A program made the translations under genes and the position numbers. Shown here in pieces: positions 1 to 10,297 of a stretch of DNA of 64,000 nt. The DNA is taken from positions 805,001 through 869,000 of the forward strand of contig JAYJMM010000068.1 in the NCBI GenBank assembly GCA_037349105.1, read 5' to 3'. Source of the stretch: Limnomonas spitsbergensis (taxonomy: Eukaryota > Chlorophyta > Chlorophyceae > Chlamydomonadales). The notes under the pieces were generated by a model. That model saw only the letters and a program-made list of their open reading frames with translations, was not told the origin of the DNA and ran no database searches. Each line of letters begins with the position of its first letter. Positions within the stretch are counted from its first letter, which is position 1.

Positions 1-2225
1 CACCCCGCCTGAGTCCCCCGCCAAGACCCACCCCGATTCGATGAATCGAATGGCATTTAGCAAAAAACATTGGAATCGAAGCTGAGCAAGTTTGCCTGTT
101 TATTCCCAAACCCCGCGAAAGTACGGCATCTTGGGCAAGTGTCCTCCCTCTCTCTGATAGCGACTGACACACTGACAGGCGGTTAGCTTGGGTGGGTGGC
201 CGGCGAGAGATGTCATCGCCACGCAACCCAATAGCTTTTCGAATACACATCGCGTGCACCCGACTTTGAATGCACTAAAACCACAATGCTTATTTGCTTC
301 TTTTATCCGGGGCCGCACTTAGAGGCAGAATCAGTGCTTTGCGATTACGCCGTTTTATGTGTAAGTAATAACGGTCAATTACGGCGTAACCCGTGATTGC
401 GCGCAAGTACGGCTTTTTAGCTTGCACGCAATTAAGAGCGAGCTGTAATCTAGACCGCAAGGCGCAAGCACGTTCTGGTGGATTTCTGGCTTTTGGGGAC
501 ATCAGTCATACATTTTCCGAGGTGGGAAGTTGCACATCGTTGTCCGTCCCCTCGTAGGGGGATATCGTGACGATCAGGACAACTTCCACGTTAAAATGTC
601 GCGATTTTTCGTCAATTGGCGGGTAGGTTCAGAGCCGAAAAAACCCATTTGCGGCCCGTCACCATGGTCTCGTCTGTGATTACGCCGCAAGCAACTTTCG
701 GTGATTGCGGTGCATTCTGGGTGTTCTTGGTAAATTGCGCGCAATTTGCACAGTCAGCGTAAACGGTAATTTCACGAACCGTAAGGAAGCCCCGCAACGC
801 GTAGCGTGCTACAGCTTTTCGAATACATATCGCCTACACCCGACGTTGGTTGTATTACAATCACATTGTTAATGCGCTTCTTTTGACCGTTTTTTGGTCA
901 TATTTTTCTTGGCACATTTTTTTCCTGTCACCGTTGAAGAAGATCCCTAAAAATAAAAACTGGGGCAGGCCGTCGTCGCGCTATAGGCTCTATTTCCTTT
1001 TTGATTGAGGTGCGAGCCATCTTCTCCTTGCCACGTCATCTTCTCTGTACCCCTTTGGAACGTAAGCTCATAATATTTCTTGGTTGTGCCTTCCTAAGGT
1101 GCTGTTCCGATTGGTATTCTGTCGGGCAACCGACACGGTTTAAGGCCCAATTTCGACCCAACGGCCGCAACCGGGTCATTCGAGGCCTTCGCGAACATAG
1201 AACTCAGCGAGTATTGAACGCTTTTAATAACACAAATATGGGAGTTCATATCGCGGCGACCTTTCTAACATTATGATAGCGAACGAACTTCGGTCGAGTG
1301 CCCCCTTCGTCCCATGGCGCGAGCGCCCCTAACGATGCTTAAGCTTAAAGAGTTGTGCGTCATATGCGCAAAACCGGTAAATTCTAATGGCCGCGTCTTT
1401 AGCCCCTCTCTGTGCCAACTCATCACGGCTCCGGCGGTCCTAGCTCCGATCCGTGCAACAGAGGCAGATGGCTGCTCCCCACTTGTTATCCACAAGCATC
1501 ATTTGCTGGTACGGCAACCGCGGAGATCTCCGTCTCCATGCCCAACAACGCAGCCATGTCAAGGCCCAACATGTGATATGATGATCGAGGATGATTATAC
1601 AGATGCTGAAGTGCCGTGCGCAGCTTGCTGCCCGCTCCTCCTCCATTGCAGCCGCAACATGAACCAAAGTCTTCACAACAGCCACGGTCCTGGCTGTACA
1701 TCCCTCTACCGGTCGTCGAGTAATCGCACCGCCAAAATTGTGGGTGATGATGTTCGTGGGCCTGCCAGCCAGCATGCATGCCACGCTGGTCTCAGGCTGT
1801 CGGGTCCTGGCTGTCTTAGAAAGAGGTCATACATCTACTCCATCTGCTGTGCCTGGACAGACAACGCAGTGATCCGTTGCATCATCACGGCATATACTTT
1901 GGCAAGAAGGCATTTGTGCCGAGAGCCAATCTTGATACTCAGCAGCTAATAGGTGTCATCGAAGATCATGGTCACAAGGCCAATAACCTGTCTCAGGGCA
2001 TGGCCCTCTAGAAGCAGCCAGCATGGCTAGTTGCAAAGATCATCCATCATGCGTGGGTGGCAGAGGGGCCATTTGCCCATGTGGTGGTGGGGCGAGAAAG
2101 GGGTCATCACCGGGGCGACGGAGGGGTGGTAGAGTGGCTGCAAATGGGGCGGTGGATGAGACTGTAGTGGAGGGGGACGGTTTGGCGTCGCTTCTCAGGC
2201 AAAATGACTTACCACTGATCAGCAA
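1..2225. other. No supportable gene
   Basis: Short open frames occur on both strands (for example 1001-1276 plus, 1314-1949 plus, 1440-1784 minus), but none shows a recognisable domain, compositional signature or homology to anything else in the window. The 1314-1949 frame is Cys/Ser/His-rich without an ordered zinc-binding pattern. The stretch is probably old repeat or intergenic DNA; the only structure seen is the direct repeat listed separately. Confidence 0.5.
233..886 (+). repeat. Degenerate direct repeat pair, about 75 bp, 580 bp apart
   Basis: The segment at 233-306 beginning agcttttcgaataca recurs in diverged form at 813-886 in the same orientation. Both continue through a cacccgac core and end in a cttcttttga/at run. 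The 500 bp between them holds no recognised gene. It may be two copies of an old noncoding repeat unit of about 580 bp. Seen by eye only. Confidence 0.5.
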
Positions 2226-2431
2226 TGTCACAGTATATTCCCGTAAATGGGACATGATAGTTGTTACCGCGGTAGCGGAATCTCCTCAGCTTCACCGCGG
2301 AGACTCCGATGCTAGATTGTAGCCCAGTGTCCACACTTTAAGGACGACCTAAGGCCGGATTCTCCGTACTTGTCAATTAGGGCGTGCCGGGGTCTTGTCA
2401 CCCCGGCACCGCCATTGGAAACTACTTCGTC

Positions 2432-3700
2432 CCTTTTGAGTAGAAAGAAAGAAAGAAAACTACGCCCCGTGGGGGGCGTGAGAGTTAAGGAAACAGCGCA
2501 GCCTAGGCCGAAGCCACATCCGCGCCGTTACCGTGAGAAAAATAAGACACATCATAATTAGTTACGGCGGCTTGCGGTTTTGATTAATTTTCCCACCGAT
2601 TTGAGCGGGTCCAGTGGGGCAGTATTCAATTCTTCGCCTGGTCTGCACGATGCTATGTAGGTATTTAATAGCTTGCACATGCATTTTCTGTGCACATTTT
2701 TTCGCATGGTAGGTGGACAAGCCCAATTGTTGCATGCTCTGAAGGGTGTGCTCGAGATAGACTGTGCCTGACGTCCCGATTAAGACGGGGACAAGCTTGA
2801 TATTGCATTGCCTATATCCACTTTGCATGAGTTTCTCAATGAGGAGGGCATGCTGGTTTTTGCAAGCTACAAGCTGGGTTTCTGGCAGGGTATCTCTGGA
2901 GTATTTGAACTCAATGACATAAATGGTGGTGTCTGCTTTGTTAGCTTTGTGTTGGACAAGCATGATGTCGGGTTGCAGCTTCTTTTTCTCCCCAGGCTCC
3001 GTATTGAGCCCTAGTAACATGTCTTTCGGGACCCTGTTGCACGACATTACAGGTGCGCCTGCCTTTTCACATTTGTGTGCTGATCCAAGGTCAGCCATGA
3101 CGAGGTCTCCCCCCATGCTGCCCTTCGAAATGGCCCTTAGCAATATCCGTCCGGTGTGGTGGTGCCGTTCAGTGTACATTTTCCCCATTTCCGGGTGTTG
3201 GCATCCCCCGGTGATATGTCCAGCACTGTCCGGATGTCCACACAGCGGGCACTTGTCTGTGTTGCTTTTGCCGTACCTGTGCGCCAGCTTGTTATTCCAT
3301 AGACAGCCATGCCTCCACTTCAGCGTGTTCTTCCGTTCGGATTGAGTGATGGCAGGATGATACATGAAGCTGTTGCTGATTGCACCATCAGCTTTGGCCT
3401 TTATCTTTTGCCAGCCCTGGAAGTACACGCCAGTCGTGTCGGACTGCCCCAGTCTGCGTCTCTCATGCATGTGAGTGTGGAGTGCCCCCCTTAGGTTTTC
3501 AAGGCTCTGGGGCATTGTATCAGTGGTGTCCTCGATAGACTTGCTGGGCCTGCTGAACAGCCAGTAACTGTTTTGGTACGAGGGTTCGGGGGAAACATTC
3601 ACCGTCATGTCACACTTTCCTTCGAGCGTTGCTGCTTTCTTTGCGACTGCGTCCACTGTTTCGTTGCGACTGCGTCCACTGTTTCGTTGCCTTTTGAGTA
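2432..3700 (-). mobile_element. 5'-truncated LINE (non-LTR retrotransposon) insertion
   Basis: The 11-bp sequence ccttttgagta stands at both 2432-2442 and 3690-3700, a target-site duplication. Read on the minus strand the insert ends in a (TTTC)n simple-repeat tail directly against the duplication (2443-2460), as expected of target-primed reverse transcription. Only about 1.25 kb is present: the 3' part of ORF2 and the 3' UTR, with endonuclease and RT regions missing. The insertion lies inside LTR copy 1 and therefore postdates it. Confidence 0.85.
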
Positions 3701-3767
3701 AGGACATACCTCTTGTGTAAAACATCACCGACCTAGCATCACGGATACTAGTCCCCGGAGCTACCAT
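2562..3767 (-). CDS. C-terminal part of LINE ORF2: CCHC zinc motif plus restriction-like endonuclease-type domain
   Basis: This is a 401-residue open frame. Residues 173-189 form the C-x2-C-x7-H-x4-C motif typical of the region after RT in non-LTR retrotransposons. Residues 266-288 read PDI... then IEFKYSRD, a PD-(D/E)xK-like signature (P266, D267, E286, K288) as in the restriction-like nuclease domains of some LINEs. The first 26 or so codons lie upstream of the target duplication and come from the LTR, so the apparent start is fortuitous. A 23-bp tandem duplication (3641-3686) sits at the truncated 5' edge. The RT domain is absent, so it cannot act alone. Assignment to a LINE is strong; nuclease activity is inferred. 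Confidence 0.75.
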   Translation of the reverse strand: MVAPGTSIRDARSVMFYTRGMSLLKRQRNSGRSRNETVDAVAKKAATLEGKCDMTVNVSPEPSYQNSYWLFSRPSKSIEDTTDTMPQSLENLRGALHTHMHERRRLGQSDTTGVYFQGWQKIKAKADGAISNSFMYHPAITQSERKNTLKWRHGCLWNNKLAHRYGKSNTDKCPLCGHPDSAGHITGGCQHPEMGKMYTERHHHTGRILLRAISKGSMGGDLVMADLGSAHKCEKAGAPVMSCNRVPKDMLLGLNTEPGEKKKLQPDIMLVQHKANKADTTIYVIEFKYSRDTLPETQLVACKNQHALLIEKLMQSGYRQCNIKLVPVLIGTSGTVYLEHTLQSMQQLGLSTYHAKKCAQKMHVQAIKYLHSIVQTRRRIEYCPTGPAQIGGKINQNRKPP

Positions 3768-4296
3768 AGTCAGTACCTACAGATTTGTCAAGACTAGCCA
3801 TGCAGATACAGGGATTGCAAAGGAGAAGAGATGAAGAGAGAGAGCAAGCGGAGACCACAGGCCGACCAAGGACTTCGCAACCCAAGGCCGCGCCCGTGCC
3901 CTCTACGCGGGAAGTGCCCCCCAGATCTTCCGGGCAGCGACTCCGGAAGCTAAGGCAAGCAACCATAGCCGAAGTCTTCATAAGCGCAACCAGTCGCAAC
4001 TTAACGTACGCACACTCGCGACCAGCGGTGCAAGACGCCGAGATTGCCCATAGGTGTCCATCATTCGTGAGGAAAAAAATCACCACGGACCCGAAGCAAC
4101 TTTTAAAGTGCTCTTCCTTAAAAGGGACGAAGTAGTTATAGCCTGATCAGCTATGTTCATCAGTTCTTGCATGAAGGTGCTTGTGTTGCGCCCGGAGCTG
4201 CGTTGTTTTTGGAGCATTAAGTGCCTTAGATTGCTTGGAAAGCACGCATCCCGAGTGATCTCATCTTATAAATACGAGGGAAAATATATAGTGACA

Positions 4297-4813
4297 GGCC
4301 CTGGAAGTGGCATTCCAGACCAGCGATGCAGAGAACCCTGAAGATCGGGCTGTGGACTTATAAACGCAGTCGACAGTGCATGTGCGCGCATACCAACGGT
4401 GGTGGTTCACCCTTGCAGTTTGAAGTTACCACAAAAGTAAAGCGGCTGACCACATGAGCCGGGTCAGAGCTTAAAGTCTCAACCAAGGGCCGTGCGTGTA
4501 GACCGAGAGGTGCCAACGCCGGTGTACATGAGCATCTGCGCAAGTGCATGTTCAAGATCCAAGAAGCATGGGATGTGAGGATAGTGCCTGAACAAGGGTG
4601 TAAAAGTTTGAGTCATAGCGGATCTACATTTCCTGTGGCCTAGTCTAGCGGGCGGCCCATTACCAAGTCGCGGCATGCGAAGGAGCAGAAGCGGTGTCAC
4701 AGACATGCGCGAGGAGATGTGAGCCAACTCAGTCAGCCGTGTCAAGTCGAATGGTGATCCAACAAGAGCGCATGATCGTGATCAGTGCGCATTGGAGGCA
4801 TAAATCGAGCTAG
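4297..4813 (+). other. Untranslated leader between LTR copy 1 and gag
   Basis: No credible frame is present. It corresponds in position to the spacer between LTR copy 3 and its own MDPDRH gag start at 24163. A primer-binding site could not be identified with confidence immediately after the LTR end. Confidence 0.4.
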
Positions 4814-5179
4814 ATGGACCCGGATCGACACCACCATCCCGAGGCAACGAGGTGCAGTGGGCGCGCGCGAGGCCTCGAGCTGGGGTTGGACCCTGACGAG
4901 GCCGAGGAGATACAAGAGGAGGCGATGTGCATTGCCATCAGCCGGGCACGGGGCGAAGACCTGACGGAGGTCTGCAGCGCAGCCCAAGAGCAGGCGGATG
5001 CGGAGGCTGACGGAACGATGTGCGTGAAGAGGACGCAGAAGGGCATCGGCCGGGGAGGACCATTGGTTCAAGAAGCATCCGAGGTGCTGGGGAAAAGCCT
5101 GGAGTACAAAAGGTGGTTGCAGCTAGGTGGAGCTACTCCCCAGCTGTTCCTGGACCAGGAGGAGGAGATTCGCGGCTAG
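4814..5179 (+). CDS. gag N-terminal fragment (MDPDRH type)
   Basis: This 121-codon frame starts MDPDRHHHPEAT. A diverged copy starting MDPDRHRQPDAV lies at 24163, again roughly 1 kb downstream of the same LTR type, so this start is probably genuine. The protein is acidic to mixed-charge and rich in Glu, Ala and Gly, with no zinc knuckle. After the stop at 5179, coding-like Gln/Glu/Arg-rich sequence continues in other frames to about 5480, implying frameshifts. The element is then cut off by the module beginning near 5540; no pol is attached. The gag role is inferred from position after the LTR. Confidence 0.5.
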   Translation: MDPDRHHHPEATRCSGRARGLELGLDPDEAEEIQEEAMCIAISRARGEDLTEVCSAAQEQADAEADGTMCVKRTQKGIGRGGPLVQEASEVLGKSLEYKRWLQLGGATPQLFLDQEEEIRG

Positions 5180-5934
5180 AAGGTGCGGAGCTGCCCAACA
5201 AGGATGGGCGCACCATGCAGCAAGACAAGCTGCTAGGACAAGCATGCACGATGCAGGAGGTGCGTCAAGAGACGGAGGGACAACCAGGCGAAGGTGGTCA
5301 GGCGACAAGACCTGGGCAGTGGTCAAGAAGGAGGTCGCGGTAAATAGAGAAGATGAGCTGGCCTGGCAAGAGGCAATGGAGATGAAGGAAGAAGCGGCTA
5401 AACTGGAGGTGACAAGACCAAACGCGCCAACGGGGCATCAAGTGCTGGCGGGGGAAGGGAGGGCAAGGCTGCCCAGATGAGTCCCGTGTGCCGACGAATA
5501 GCCCGTGTCGCGTGACTACTCAATAGACTGTGAAGGAACGGTGCGGCCCGTGAAAGGGGCATACCGGTGCACGACAGGCTGACTGGAACTGATAAACGGG
5601 TATATGCTGCTTATAACTGGCTCTTTTGGAGCTTGGCTAAGAAGGACTGCACTACTAGGGCTGTGAAGGGTGCCAGCCTTAGGGTGCTGGCTACCGATCT
5701 TCCTTCGCCCCCCAGCTGGACGCGATATACGCAGTACAGAAATGGCCGGCTGGTAAAAACGATCGGGATATTTCTTCGCCCGTGACCGTGTAGGGAAAGT
5801 TTTGCACCGCGGAAAGCGCGCAACGGCTCCTAAGGAACATGTGGCCTACTGGCCTAAAAACTGCCACTGTACATAATGTTACACAACACCTGAGCTAACG
5901 CACTGTCCGCGCTCTTAAGCTCAACACTGTCTCA

Positions 5935-6740
5935 CACCTAACATATCTTGTCCTTTGTTATTTTCAAACCAGAGAAATATAAACCAGAAACTTCCACCTG
6001 TTCCAAGCTCATACCGAAAATTGAAACCTGAAACTTGAAAACAGAGACCATAAACTTGTAACCTAAAACCTCCACAAGCTTCAAGCGTACTGATACCGAA
6101 ACTTGAACTTGAAACCACAAACCAGAAACTAGAAACCTCCACATGTTCCAAGCGTAATGATACCGAAACTTGAACCCGAAACCTGAAAACAGAAAACAGA
6201 AATCAGAAACTTGTAACCTGAAACCTCCACCTGCTCCAAGCGTACGGATACCAAAACTTGAACTTTGAAACAAGAAACCAGAAACTAGAAACCTGAACCC
6301 TGAAACCTCCACGTGCTCCAAGCGTACTGATACCGACACTTGAACTTTGAAACCAGAAACCAGAAACCAGAAACCAGAAACCAGAAATCAGAAACTAGAA
6401 ACCTGAAACCTGAAACCTCCACCTGCGCCAATCGTACTGATACCGAAACTTGAACTTTGAAACCAGAAACAAGAAACCGGAAACCTCCACATGCTCCAAG
6501 CGTAATGTTACCGAAACTTGAACTTGTAACCACGAACCATAAACTATAAACCTGAAACCTCCACCTGCTCCAAGCGCACAATTACCGAAACTTGAACTTG
6601 AAAGCATGATCCAGAAACTAGACACCTGAAACCTCCACATGCTCCAACGTCTTGATACCGAATCTTCGACACTTAAATACCTGGAACTTGAAACTCCGTC
6701 TGGTTTAGGCCTACCGAAACCAAAACCTGAAACCTGAAAC
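5935..6740 (+). repeat. GAAACC-rich minisatellite
   Basis: Irregular tandem units each contain a tgctccaagcgtactgatac-type anchor followed by gaaacttgaactt and variable runs of the heptamer gaaacca. Anchors were read at about 6082, 6149, 6237, 6319, 6429, 6497, 6571 and 6645, giving spacings of 67-110 bp. The spacing varies because the heptamer runs expand and contract. Long minus-strand frames here (for example 5938-6339) arise from the repeat and are not genes. Confidence 0.8.
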
Positions 6741-6939
6741 CAGAGTTCGTGGATCCACTAGATATAGAAACGAAAATAAACTCGGTTATTGGCCTGCTTC
6801 CTTAATCATGAAACCACTCTGCATGCCGTACGCTCAGTCAGAAGCCTTCCCTTATCCCATATATCGTCAGAAGTTTTCCCGGGACCGCTTGCGTAAACCC
6901 AGGCGCCATCCACCTAATTCCAAGCCTTCCCTCCGGCTC

Positions 6940-7150
6940 TAACTATTGTCCGCCCCTTCTGCTCCAACTATTGTCCGCCCCTCCTGCTCCAACTATTTTC
7001 CGCCCCTCATGCTCCAACTATTGTCCGCCCCTCCTGCTCCAACTATTGCCCGCCCCTCCTGATCCAAGCTATTGTCCGCCCCTCCCGATCAAGCTATTGT
7101 CCGCCCCTCCTGATCCAAGCTATTGTCCGCCCCTCTGATCCAAGCTTTGT
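6940..7150 (+). repeat. Tandem 25-bp repeat (attgtccgcccctcctgctc type)
   Basis: About seven to eight direct units of roughly 25 bp vary between a ctgctccaact and a ctgatccaagct ending. Three diverged units of the same repeat occur in the partner module at about 14360-14440. There are no unique spacers between units, so this is a minisatellite and not a CRISPR array. Confidence 0.8.
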
Positions 7151-7292
7151 TCTTTTTATGCCAGTCTCACTTGGCTTGGGTGGCTTGCCTCTGCGCCTGG
7201 TCGGGTCCAGAACGGCCACCGTGTCCTTCACCAGGGGCATGCTGGTGCCTTCCTGGGCTTGCGGGTAGGTCTGGGCGGCGTTCATTATCCTC

Positions 7293-7511
7293 TCATAGTC
7301 CGCCCAGTCTCCTCCGTACGGGACTGGCTCGCGCCACCTCTCCCCTGGTACGCAATAGTCTGCCCCTGTCCAATGGCGTCGAGGGTTGCCTCCTCCCCAG
7401 CCGCTCTCTCCCGCTGCCCCTCCCGCTGTCTCTCCTGCTGTTTTTTCCCTCCTTCCCCTCGCTGATGCTTGGCAGCTGCGGCCTAGGCGGGCGCCCCCGC
7501 TTCCTGGCCAT
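7293..7511 (-). CDS. AT-hook-bearing fragment (pol tail of element II?)
   Basis: This 72-codon frame starts MARKRGRPPRPQ. RGRP flanked by basic residues is the core of an AT-hook, a minor-groove DNA-binding motif. The rest is Arg/Gly/Ser-rich. It lies at the extreme 3' end of the minus-strand remnant. It may be the C-terminal tail of a polyprotein that in related elements follows the PHD finger. One short motif in a basic, low-complexity protein is modest evidence. Confidence 0.35.
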   Translation of the reverse strand: MARKRGRPPRPQLPSISEGKEGKNSRRDSGRGSGRERLGRRQPSTPLDRGRLLRTRGEVARASPVRRRLGGL

Positions 7512-8267
7512 TTCTCCGGTCTGAATCCCCGCTGGCTCCCTACTGGTGCCGATCTTCCTTGTCTTGGGGGACCTGTCCCTGCCTTTGGCTGGGTCCTCTT
7601 GTTATAACAAATGAAGGGCTTCCATCGGGGTCTTGTTTATGCAAGCGCGGGGTCCTCAAAAATGAAACCACGAAGTGGATGAGCACAAACCATGTAACTG
7701 TTTCAGGTCACCAAACTGCTGTTTGGTGGTGGGCCGATGGGTTTGACAATGACGGGTTTCTCTATCACCAACTCTGGCGGCAGATGGCAAGAGACGCTTG
7801 CGCTTCAAGGATCCTTTCTCCCCACCGGCTGTCCGGTCCCATGTGCGGCCTCCCTGTCATGGTGGGGGTGCTGGCTCGGGCGTGGCCTCCTATGTAGCTA
7901 TGTGCCGTGCCCTGGCGTTTCATTAACTCATGCGCCGGCCATTGTGGCTGCCCTGCCTTGTCTGTGGGCATGGGTGATTGACTAGGTCCTTGTCCTTTGG
8001 CCTGCTCCGCCTTGTGAGTGCGCTTCTCCAAACAGTATGGCCGCCACCTTCCGAACGGCGTACGCCTGGGAAATATGCATCTTCCCATTGCTGCCGCGCT
8101 TGGCGGGTGTTTTTGCTTCTGATTGCGTATATGCCCCCCTCGCACGCGTCCCGGAACTGTAGTATGCACTGTCAATCCGGTTGTCCCTTGTATGGGCAAT
8201 GCATCTCGGGGTGCGTTGGTCTTCCTTAGCTGACCTAGCCGTCTGCTAGAGGGACTGCTCTGCCCCC

Positions 8268-9324
8268 CTAGAGCTGGGCGTGCCCACCTTCTCCTGCCAA
8301 TTGCGGAACTGATGCATGAAGCTCGTTGCATCTTTTGCTGATGTCCGCCAACCCTGCCCGAAGGATCCGTAGGTTATCTTTCCTGTTTGCACTGTCTGGC
8401 GAATCTGGCTTGATCTTCCCCCGCAGTGCTTCTCTTGCGGGGTGCCTTGCGAATGGGCGCGGGAATTCCCCCGCCTTGGTTTGCTTGTATTCTGCAGTTG
8501 CAATAACAGTTTCGTCACCCTTCCCTTTTAGTGCGTCCGTGAGTATCAACATGGCCTCCTGGCTTTCGCTGGTCTTCTCCATGATCCCGATGAGCGCTTT
8601 ATTCCATGCTGCGGCTCCAAGGTGGCTACGTTGACCACATGCCTTTGTCCTGTCGACCGTTCTGTACTTTGTCCGTTTTCGTGGGGCGTTTTGTCTCTGC
8701 GGTCTCATTGCCCGTCCTGGCGCTGGTCCTGGAGCCGTTGCGTCTCTTCGTACGGCCCTTGGGGCGCCTGCCTTGCCGATCTTGGCTGCTCTGGTGGCTT
8801 GTGCCTTGCTAATGACCCCTTCCGCACTGCGGCTGGGACTGCTGGTACTCGTGGTGCTGCCTCTGCGTTTGATGGCCCGAGTTCCAGTAGGGTTGGCTAC
8901 TTGGCTTTGCCCTCCGCTGCCCGGCCTCCCCTGGCCGCGCTGGGGCTGGCCCTGTTCCTCCTGGTACGGTCGGTATCGCCCTTGGTCCCGTTGGCCCATG
9001 CCCCCGTGTGGTGGCCCTTGTCCCTCTCCACCTATCCTTCCATGGCCGCGCTGGGACTGGACCTGATCCTCATGGTATGGCCGGTTCCTTCCTTGGTATG
9101 ACAGACCTTGCCATCCTTCCCCTCGTTTCGCCTGACCGCATGGGTTGACATTGACATGTTGGTATGCGTGTCTTAGCTCTCCTTTCTGCGACTGTCTTTG
9201 TTCGCGTTGTTGTCATGGCTTCCTCTTGGGGTTCTGGTTCTTGGTTGTCGGACTCTGCCACCTTCCTTTGTGTGGCACGATTGTGTAGTCTCTCTGGAAG
9301 TGCCACCCCCCGCACGCAAAGCAT
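8268..9324 (-). pseudogene. gag C-terminal Gln/Arg-rich tail, element II
   Basis: Two frames (8268-8999 and 9070-9324) carry basic, Gln/Gly/Arg-rich sequence with DQGRYRPYQEEQGQ-type stretches. Element III has the counterpart DQGHYRPYQEDQSQ at about 19.98-20.1 kb. It follows the zinc-knuckle region of gag and probably represents an RNA-binding linker before protease. Frame changes show decay. Confidence 0.5.
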
Positions 9325-9553
9325 CCCTCCGGGTATCCTTGTCCATGGCCGACGATGTGGGCATTATGATGCTCCCATGCTTGCTTGCCTTGTAGCATGT
9401 TACATCCTCCACCATCGCTTGCGTGATCATTGGGCTGGCTCGGATCCTTTCCCACCTCTGCTGCTTCTCCACCATGAAGGTGATCTGTTGTTGATCCTCC
9501 CATTCTTCCCACCCTTCAGTGTTCTCCGCTAGGATCTCGAACTTCGCCGCCAT
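9173..9553 (-). pseudogene. gag nucleocapsid region with degenerate zinc knuckle, element II
   Basis: The start (9553) reads MAAKFEILAENTEGWEEWED, matching element III (AEKFEPLAKHTEGWEEWED at about 21.4 kb). In the overlapping frame 9213-9512 the sequence C-F-A-C-G-G-W-H-F-Q-R-D-Y (about 9285-9323) resembles a CCHC knuckle with the last Cys replaced by Tyr and one residue fewer before His. The knuckle would bind packaged RNA. The change of frame between the two parts is a frameshift. Confidence 0.55.
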
Positions 9554-10188
9554 CTGCCTCGCGAATCCTCCATTGTTTTCGCCTTCCTAGACCGCTGCCA
9601 CTCCCTTCTAACCCGTGTGGGCTTGTCGATGCCCAACCTGGCCGCCACCTCCACGCATCGGCTTACGCACTTCTTCACACTTTCTGTGATGCTGTTTTGC
9701 GGTGCATGGTGTTTGGCACTCCTTGCTGCAAGCAGCCAGTCCACCATGTCCCTTCCCTCCATCGTGGCATGGCTGTATTCCCGCCCGTGGATGGCTGTCC
9801 ATAATCCTAGGATTTGCTGTCGCCCTCCCCTCATGTCTGGGTAGTCTTCCAGCCACGTGTCTGCCTCCGCGATGAACCGGGGGCCTGTGGCGTGATCGGT
9901 GTGACTGATAGTGGCTATGGCCTCCGCGAGCGCCATTGCCAAAGATGGGTGTCATGTCCACATGATTGGCAGCTGCTTGATGAGAGCGTTTATTGACACG
10001 GGCTGCGCGCATGAGAGTGCGATCTGGAGCGCATGCATGGTCCGCCATGTAGCGTTGTGCATTGGTGTGACCACATTAGTGACTTGCCACTCGCTGATCG
10101 TCTGTACGTAGGCTTCGATGTGTGCGACGCCTCTTTGCATGGTCAGGTGTATACGCAATTTTGCCATGTATCGTGGGTATTTTTGCAA
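9529..10188 (-). pseudogene. gag capsid-like region, element II
   Basis: Frame 9952-10188 contains a HIEAYVQTISEWQVTNVVT stretch that is nearly repeated in element III (HIEACVQTINEWQVTNVVT, 21858-22106). Frame 9529-9942 continues with an Ala-rich, helix-prone segment ending in SRKAKTMEDSR. The conservation between two copies supports a real capsid domain; assignment as capsid rests on its position before the zinc knuckle. The frame shifts once. Confidence 0.55.
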
Positions 10189-10297
10189 TCCTGCTGATGA
10201 ACGCTTCTCCGATAACTTTGGAGTTGTACGTCAATGCTGCCTCCATGCTGCCTCCATGCTGATTCCCGTGTGGTCCTCCTTCCTAGACCGCTTGCCC

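Larger units (their letters stand above)
2226..4296 (+). repeat. LTR copy 1 (split by a LINE)
   Basis: It begins TGTCACAGTATATTCCCG and probably ends GTGACA, giving TGTC/GACA short inverted termini. Related sequence occurs at 20291-21173 and from 22671. Conserved sub-blocks are the starting hairpin, a GCGGAGACTCC block, a gtgccggggt block, an acttcgtccctttt block and a late gatcagct-tgttca block. A LINE insertion (2443-3689) splits it; without the insert it is about 813 bp, close to the 883 bp of the solo copy. A gag start (4814) follows, so this is probably the 5' LTR of a plus-strand element. No target duplication is visible on the left. Confidence 0.65.
5540..7150 (-). repeat. Noncoding terminal module, copy 1 (conserved block - minisatellite - conserved block)
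   Basis: It matches 13150-14445 in the same order. A first block (about 5540-5910) contains cggctcctaaggaac and a cccgtgaccgtgt segment, then comes a GAAACC-type minisatellite. The last block (about 6830-7150) contains ctcagtcagaagccttccc and tgtccgcccctc repeats. Both copies lie on the low-coordinate side of a minus-strand gypsy remnant, that is, at its 3' end. LTR or 3' UTR of that family is the likely identity. Clear TG...CA ends were not found. Confidence 0.55.

Noticed and set aside
1314..1949. 211-codon plus-strand frame as a possible gene
   Set aside because: No ordered motif, Cys/Ser-rich composition, and overlapping minus-strand frames of similar length; not distinguishable from chance.
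5938..6640. Minus-strand frames of 76-133 codons with repeated VSGFRFLVSGF phrases
   Set aside because: They are translations of the GAAACC minisatellite; the periodic protein simply mirrors the DNA repeat.
6940..7150. Regular 25-bp repeats resembling a CRISPR array
   Set aside because: Units are contiguous and imperfect, with no unique spacers, and the context is eukaryotic retroelement DNA.
7900..8250. PHD-like remnant in element II (gagatgcattgcccataca near 8180-8210, minus)
   Set aside because: Only the first residues resemble the PHD of element III; the second Cys and later ligands are not recognisable.
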